Source: Methanobacteriota archaeon (GTDB taxonomy: Archaea; Halobacteriota; Methanosarcinia; Methanosarcinales; Methanosarcinaceae). Taken from it: DNA of 7,979 nt. Made by a program: the position numbers and the translations under genes. Of the stretch, positions 6,412-7,979 are shown piece by piece (positions within the stretch are counted from its first letter, which is position 1; each line of letters opens with the position of its first letter). The stretch is from NCBI GenBank assembly GCA_030837265.1, contig JAUPKV010000522.1:1-7979 (forward strand), in the 5' to 3' direction. The notes below the pieces were generated by a model. It was not told where the DNA came from and did no database searches. It saw only the letters and a program-made list of their open reading frames with translations.

Positions 6412-7080
6412 TTAAATCCAGCCCTGTTCCGTCCAGTATGCGCAGTTATGCGTCCATTGATCCTTATTTCTCTGGATAACGTTTTTGAAATCAGCTCTAA
6501 AGGCTTCATGCGCAGCTTGCTGATCCGGATATGTTCTTTTCTCTTTTATCGCTCTTACAAGATCTTTTCCCATTTCATGCGATTTTTCAATGGCTGCTTC
6601 CAGCGCAGAGGGGCCTTCTGACATTGCACAGCCCACCCCTCCTATAGAATTACCTCCGCAGTGTACCATAAATTCATCCATAATGCCAAGGACAAAGTCG
6701 ATTTTACCGCTACCTGCAGTTGTTAAGGAAAGGCTGTATTTACCATCGAAAAGCTGTTCATGAATAACAAGAGGACACCTGTCGAACAATGTCTTGAGCT
6801 GAGCTGTTATATTATTTATGTAGTTTGGGCTGCTCCAGATTATACCGTCTGCAGCCAGCAGTTTTTGCAGCACGGCATTGAAGTCATCTTTCTGGATTGT
6901 GCATACTCCTGTCTCATGGCAGGAATTGCAGGCATTACAATATTGAATCTTTAATTTTGCCACATCGATGAGCTCGACTTCGGCTCCGTCTTCTTCGGCT
7001 CCTTTCAAAGCTGCATCCAGCAGTTTTAGAGTATTGCTATTCTTGCCTCTGGGGCTAGATTGTATCCCGACTATTTTCAT
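6412..7080 (-). CDS. Iron-sulfur flavoprotein (ISF family, NADPH-dependent FMN reductase fold)
   Basis: The 222-residue protein has a flavodoxin-like FMN fold. The phosphate-binding loop is at residues 8-17 (SSPRGKNSNT), and SSPNYINNITAQLKTLFDR at 83-101 is the usual second flavin-binding segment. Between them lies the compact cysteine motif C48-x2-C51-x2-C54-x5-C60 (YCNACNSCHETGVC), which in the ISF family binds a 4Fe-4S cluster; ISF of Methanosarcina thermophila is the known example. Such proteins transfer electrons in the cytoplasm as homo-oligomers, with proposed roles in oxygen or peroxide defence and ferredoxin-linked redox. The C-terminal 70 residues, rich in His, Gln and Trp, are less typical. 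The ATG follows a purine-rich GAGGGAG site at 7084-7090. A TATA-like AT-rich stretch precedes it. It is the first gene of a likely pair with DUF169. Confidence 0.93.
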   Translation of the reverse strand: MKIVGIQSSPRGKNSNTLKLLDAALKGAEEDGAEVELIDVAKLKIQYCNACNSCHETGVCTIQKDDFNAVLQKLLAADGIIWSSPNYINNITAQLKTLFDRCPLVIHEQLFDGKYSLSLTTAGSGKIDFVLGIMDEFMVHCGGNSIGGVGCAMSEGPSALEAAIEKSHEMGKDLVRAIKEKRTYPDQQAAHEAFRADFKNVIQRNKDQWTHNCAYWTEQGWI

Positions 7081-7117
7081 AATCTCCCTCTGTTTATTTT
7101 CAAAGAATAAAACGACT

Positions 7118-7135
7118 GCATTAAATTAAAACTTA
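7118..7135 (-). promoter_or_regulatory. TATA-like element upstream of the flavoprotein gene
   Basis: The minus strand reads AAGTTTTAATTTAATGCA here, about 40-55 nt before the flavoprotein ATG. A TATA box in it would put the transcript start near 7095-7100 and leave a short leader with the GAGGGAG ribosome site. The element is inferred from composition and spacing only. Confidence 0.35.
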
Positions 7136-7241
7136 ATTATGGCATCTATGAGATTGCGGATGAAATCTGCAAATTGGAAATTACAGGCCAAATGTGATTT
7201 TTGTTACATATTAACTTTGACTTTCGGGTGGGTTTTTAATT

Positions 7242-7667
7242 TTAACACGGGCGCGGAGTCCAATTCTTTAAGTTTAATGTCAGGAACAACCTGTCTTGCC
7301 CCTGTCCATACTCATTCTTTCTAAATTCTGCTAGTTCAAATCCAAATTTTTTACAATAGATATGGCGAGCTCGTGAATTATTTGGGTTAACAGTTAAACC
7401 AACAATCGATAGGCCTTCCTTTTTTAGATGAAGCAAGGATTTTAATAAAAGATAACATCCATATCCCTTTCCCTGGCTTTCTCCTGCTACTGCTATCTCT
7501 GTTAAATAAACAAATTCCGGATTATCCCACATCTTCATAAATATAGAAAAGCCTTCTAAGGAATTAGAATCATAGAGACCAAAAACACGTCCATATCTTA
7601 AATAAGGCACTAAAGACCATTTGCAGAGTATATTCTCTTCGAAGACTTCATCATCAATTTTAAGCAT
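7242..7667 (-). CDS. GNAT-family N-acetyltransferase, start uncertain
   Basis: From the ATG the protein has 141 residues. It shows the acetyl-CoA-binding motif A (YLTEIAVAGESQGKGYGCYL, with Q65-G-K-G-Y-G70), motif B (TVNPNNSRARHIYCKKFGFEL, residues 92-112) and a final strand (GQGQDRLFLTLNL). It would transfer acetyl from acetyl-CoA to an amine; the substrate is unknown. This ATG is probably not the true start. It has no Shine-Dalgarno sequence, and it removes the first strand and part of the first helix of the fold. The frame continues upstream for 23 codons with typical GNAT N-terminal sequence (ISVRLIEKNEKNIDEML) to an ATA at 7734-7736. GAGGAG lies eight bases before that ATA. With an ATA start the protein would be 164 residues. 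Either a non-AUG start or a start-codon mutation (making it a pseudogene) is possible. The gene stands alone, 161 bp upstream of the flavoprotein gene. Confidence 0.85.
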   Translation of the reverse strand: MLKIDDEVFEENILCKWSLVPYLRYGRVFGLYDSNSLEGFSIFMKMWDNPEFVYLTEIAVAGESQGKGYGCYLLLKSLLHLKKEGLSIVGLTVNPNNSRARHIYCKKFGFELAEFRKNEYGQGQDRLFLTLNLKNWTPRPC

Positions 7668-7750
7668 TTCATCTATGTTTTTTTCGTTTTTCTCAATTAA
7701 TCGAACACTAATTTTTTGCTTGTTTACCTCGGTTATAAGCTCAACTCCTC
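7668..7750 (-). other. Upstream coding extension and ribosome site of the acetyltransferase
   Basis: In the acetyltransferase frame there is no stop between the ATG at 7667 and TGA at 7751-7749. The codons give GVELITEVNKQKISVRLIEK and then NEKNIDE. GAGGAG at 7750-7745 is an excellent ribosome site, and the only codon eight bases after it is ATA (7736-7734), where an ATG would be expected. None of the codons in the extension is ATG, GTG or TTG in frame. The amino-acid pattern fits the first beta strand and helix of a GNAT fold, so this part was evidently translated at least in an ancestor. Confidence 0.6.
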
Positions 7751-7895
7751 AATTAGGTCTCTCGGAGAATATTTGCTTGTTAGATCAGCCTTTCGTATAC
7801 AGTTTTGAATTTTTACATAACCATAAAGAGATAGGAATAAGATGAAAATATGACCGAAAAGCAATTCGTTATCCTGTAAATAAAGCTTACTGCTT

Positions 7896-7945
7896 CCAAT
7901 ATACTATTGTAATCCATACTATTGTAATCCAATATACTATTGTAA
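7896..7945. repeat. Three copies of ATACTATTGTAA at the right edge
   Basis: The 12-mer ATACTATTGTAA occurs at 7901-7912, 7916-7927 and 7934-7945. The outer two copies extend to the identical 17-mer CCAATATACTATTGTAA (7896-7912 and 7929-7945), in which CAATA-TAC-TATTG forms a small inverted repeat. The middle copy lacks the left part of that inverted repeat. The spacing (15 and 18 bp starts) is short. No gene is seen in 7751-7979. The repeats could be protein-binding sites or a replication-slippage product. Confidence 0.6.
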
Positions 7946-7979
7946 GTGTCATAATGCTTTTACACCGTATCTCTTTTTT

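Noticed and set aside
7139..7324. A 61-codon plus-strand frame between the flavoprotein and acetyltransferase genes
   Set aside because: It overlaps the acetyltransferase 3' end, has no ribosome site and shows no motif; the sequence is better explained as spacer and promoter.
7896..7945. Possible CRISPR fragment
   Set aside because: The repeat cores are 12 bp with spacers of only 3-6 bp; real arrays have repeats of 23 bp or more and spacers near 30-40 bp, and no cas gene is present.

Overview
The window looks like chromosomal DNA of a methanogenic archaeon, most probably Methanosarcina or a close relative. The reasons are the gene content (an iron-sulfur flavoprotein of the methanoarchaeal ISF type, a COG2043/DUF169 protein, a KdpD-like DUF4118/GAF protein and a type IIC P-type ATPase), long AT-rich spacers, and archaeal TATA-like boxes of the TTTAAATA kind instead of bacterial -35/-10 pairs. 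The genus is an inference; there is no rRNA or other marker gene here.

Layout. Positions 1-557 are AT-rich and hold a decayed insertion-sequence end: a frameshifted C-terminal piece of an IS6/IS240-type transposase on the minus strand, followed by a sequence resembling an IS6 terminal inverted repeat. A stand-alone receiver protein follows (558-968, minus). Positions 969-1500 contain its promoter and otherwise unassigned sequence. A membrane protein equivalent to the middle of the KdpD sensor, without the KdpD sensor and kinase domains (1501-2340, minus), is transcribed away from a small two-helix membrane protein (2373-2630, plus) across a 32-bp spacer. That small gene converges on a large Na,K-ATPase-like pump.

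The right half is a run of minus-strand genes read from high to low coordinates: an iron-sulfur flavoprotein (6412-7080), a DUF169 protein (5590-6375) and the 949-residue ATPase (2658-5507). The gaps are 36 and 82 bp, so cotranscription is possible. Further upstream is a GNAT acetyltransferase (7242-7667) whose frame continues upstream to an ATA codon preceded by a well-placed Shine-Dalgarno sequence. The right edge carries three copies of a 12-bp repeat.

How the genes may work together. The clearest themes are ion transport at the membrane (type IIC ATPase, KdpD-like protein, small membrane protein), redox/iron-sulfur chemistry (ISF and the cysteine-rich DUF169 protein) and signalling (orphan receiver). 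No complete novel system, CRISPR array or defence island is visible. The most notable items are the near-complete Na,K-ATPase cation-site signature with two substitutions at the third sodium site, an inverted repeat enclosing the start codon of that ATPase, the non-canonical start of the acetyltransferase, and the kinase-less KdpD-like protein near an orphan receiver.
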